A DNA stretch of 5,730 nucleotides from an uncultured Rhodocyclaceae bacterium (GTDB lineage: Bacteria; Pseudomonadota; Gammaproteobacteria; Burkholderiales; Rhodocyclaceae): positions 1 through 5,730 of the forward strand of contig CALAGF010000121.1 in the NCBI GenBank assembly GCA_937892345.1, given 5' to 3'. The notes beneath the pieces are model-generated. The model did not search any database, was not told the DNA's origin, and saw nothing but the letters and a program-made list of their open reading frames with translations. Both the position numbers and the translations under genes were made by a program. This document shows, one piece after another, positions 5,338-5,730 of this stretch; positions within the stretch are counted from its first letter, which is position 1; each line of letters starts with the position of its first letter.

Positions 5338-5686
5338 CTACGCTGATGCTTTCCTGTTTCGCCTTGGCGCCTTCTGAGTTTTAGGGTTTGCTGCAGCACT
5401 TTCCTGAAGCCGCTTTGCCGCCGTCTGAGCAAGCTCCACTTCGCGTTGCGCTAAAGCCAGTTGCGTCTCTAGCCTGGCTTGAGCTTGCCGGAGCGTAGAT
5501 AGTTCTCCGATTTGCTGATCAATCACCGCTTTGAGTTCAACCTGTTTTCCCTCCGCTATACCCAGTTGCTGTTTTGCCTCGGCCAATTCAGTCTTGCATG
5601 CAGCCAGTTCAATTCGCTGCCGCTCTTCACTTTGAAGATTTTTTTCACGGAGTTGCTGAAGCTCCCTTTGGACTTTCAGCGTTATT
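5338..5686 (-). CDS. Coiled-coil protein of unknown function, C-terminal part (5' end missing)
   Basis: The minus-strand frame ends at TAG 5340-5338 and is genuine from 5685 down, giving 115 residues. About residues 1-98 are almost purely helical and rich in Q, E, L, A, R and K with heptad-like leucine spacing (for example VQRELQQLREKNLQ, ELKAVIDQQIGELSTLRQAQARLETQ), a long coiled coil. The last 17 residues are basic and disordered-looking (KTQKAPRRNRKASA), suited to nucleic acid contact. No enzymatic motif is visible. Length and tail recall the C-terminal half of KfrA-like DNA-binding proteins, whose N-terminal DNA-binding domain would lie off the contig, but coiled coils resemble each other by composition and this is a weak guess. 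The apparent GTG start at 5703 and the first residues MCSSDL come from the sequencing adapter, so the true N-terminus is missing. The gene converges on the ankyrin gene across dif. Confidence 0.7.
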
Positions 5687-5730
5687 AGATCGGAAGAGCA
5701 CACGTCTGAACTCCAGTCACACAGTGGTAT
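5687..5730 (+). other. Untrimmed Illumina TruSeq adapter with index (artefact)
   Basis: From 5687 the sequence begins AGATCGGAAGAGC and continues through the standard TruSeq read-1 3' adapter to the CCAGTCAC at 5713-5720. The next eight bases, ACAGTGGT (5721-5728), fit an 8-base i7 index, and AT (5729-5730) is the start of the constant ATCTCGTATGCC segment. Read backwards it encodes the well-known artefact peptide CSSDL. These 44 bases are not from the organism. Confidence 0.98.

Noticed and set aside
5687..5703. GTG start and MCSSDL N-terminus of the coiled-coil gene
   Set aside because: These bases are Illumina adapter, so the start is an artefact.

Overview
The window looks like a piece of a betaproteobacterial chromosome (Nitrosomonadales- or Rhodocyclales-like; the order is an inference) from a shotgun, probably metagenomic, assembly. 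The evidence is a compact run of housekeeping genes on the + strand in the order mltG - tmk - holB - pilZ - tatD/ycfH, followed by an exported ankyrin-repeat protein, with a divergent ygfZ upstream. The same mltG-tmk-holB-pilZ-tatD order is known from Pseudomonas and other Gamma/Betaproteobacteria. Both ends of the window carry foreign sequence.

Layout. Positions 1 to about 175 encode a fragment of a large helicase-like protein typical of Clostridia/Firmicutes conjugative elements. At about 160-185 this switches abruptly into the middle of a minus-strand ygfZ (start codon at 592), so ygfZ is cut at about residue 143. I read this as a chimeric join. Positions 593-683 are the divergent ygfZ/mltG intergenic region. 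Positions 684-5127 hold six tightly packed + strand genes with overlaps or gaps of at most 8 bases by my start choices, so they are probably one translationally coupled operon. The genes serve cell-wall termination (MltG), dTTP synthesis (Tmk), the replicative clamp loader (HolB), type IV pilus biogenesis (PilZ), a metal-dependent TatD nuclease, and a periplasmic ankyrin protein.

Positions 5128-5337 are AT-richer and non-coding. They hold a 17-bp-arm hairpin after the ankyrin stop codon, then a 28-bp XerC/XerD dif site at 5189-5216, then a second small hairpin that shares its core with the first. The genes on either side of dif converge on it, and two KOPS-type octamers (GGGCAGGG at 1987 and 3045) lie on the + strand pointing toward it, with none on the other strand. 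Together this suggests the window crosses the replication terminus, where dimer chromosomes are resolved, although a mobile element using a dif site cannot be excluded. Positions 5338-5686 are the 3' part of a minus-strand coiled-coil protein of unknown function.

The last 44 bases (5687-5730) are an untrimmed Illumina TruSeq adapter with an 8-base index, not biology. I see no RNA genes, CRISPR array or insertion sequence. The most interesting biological signal is the dif/terminus region; the two artefacts at the ends are the most important corrections for anyone using this record.
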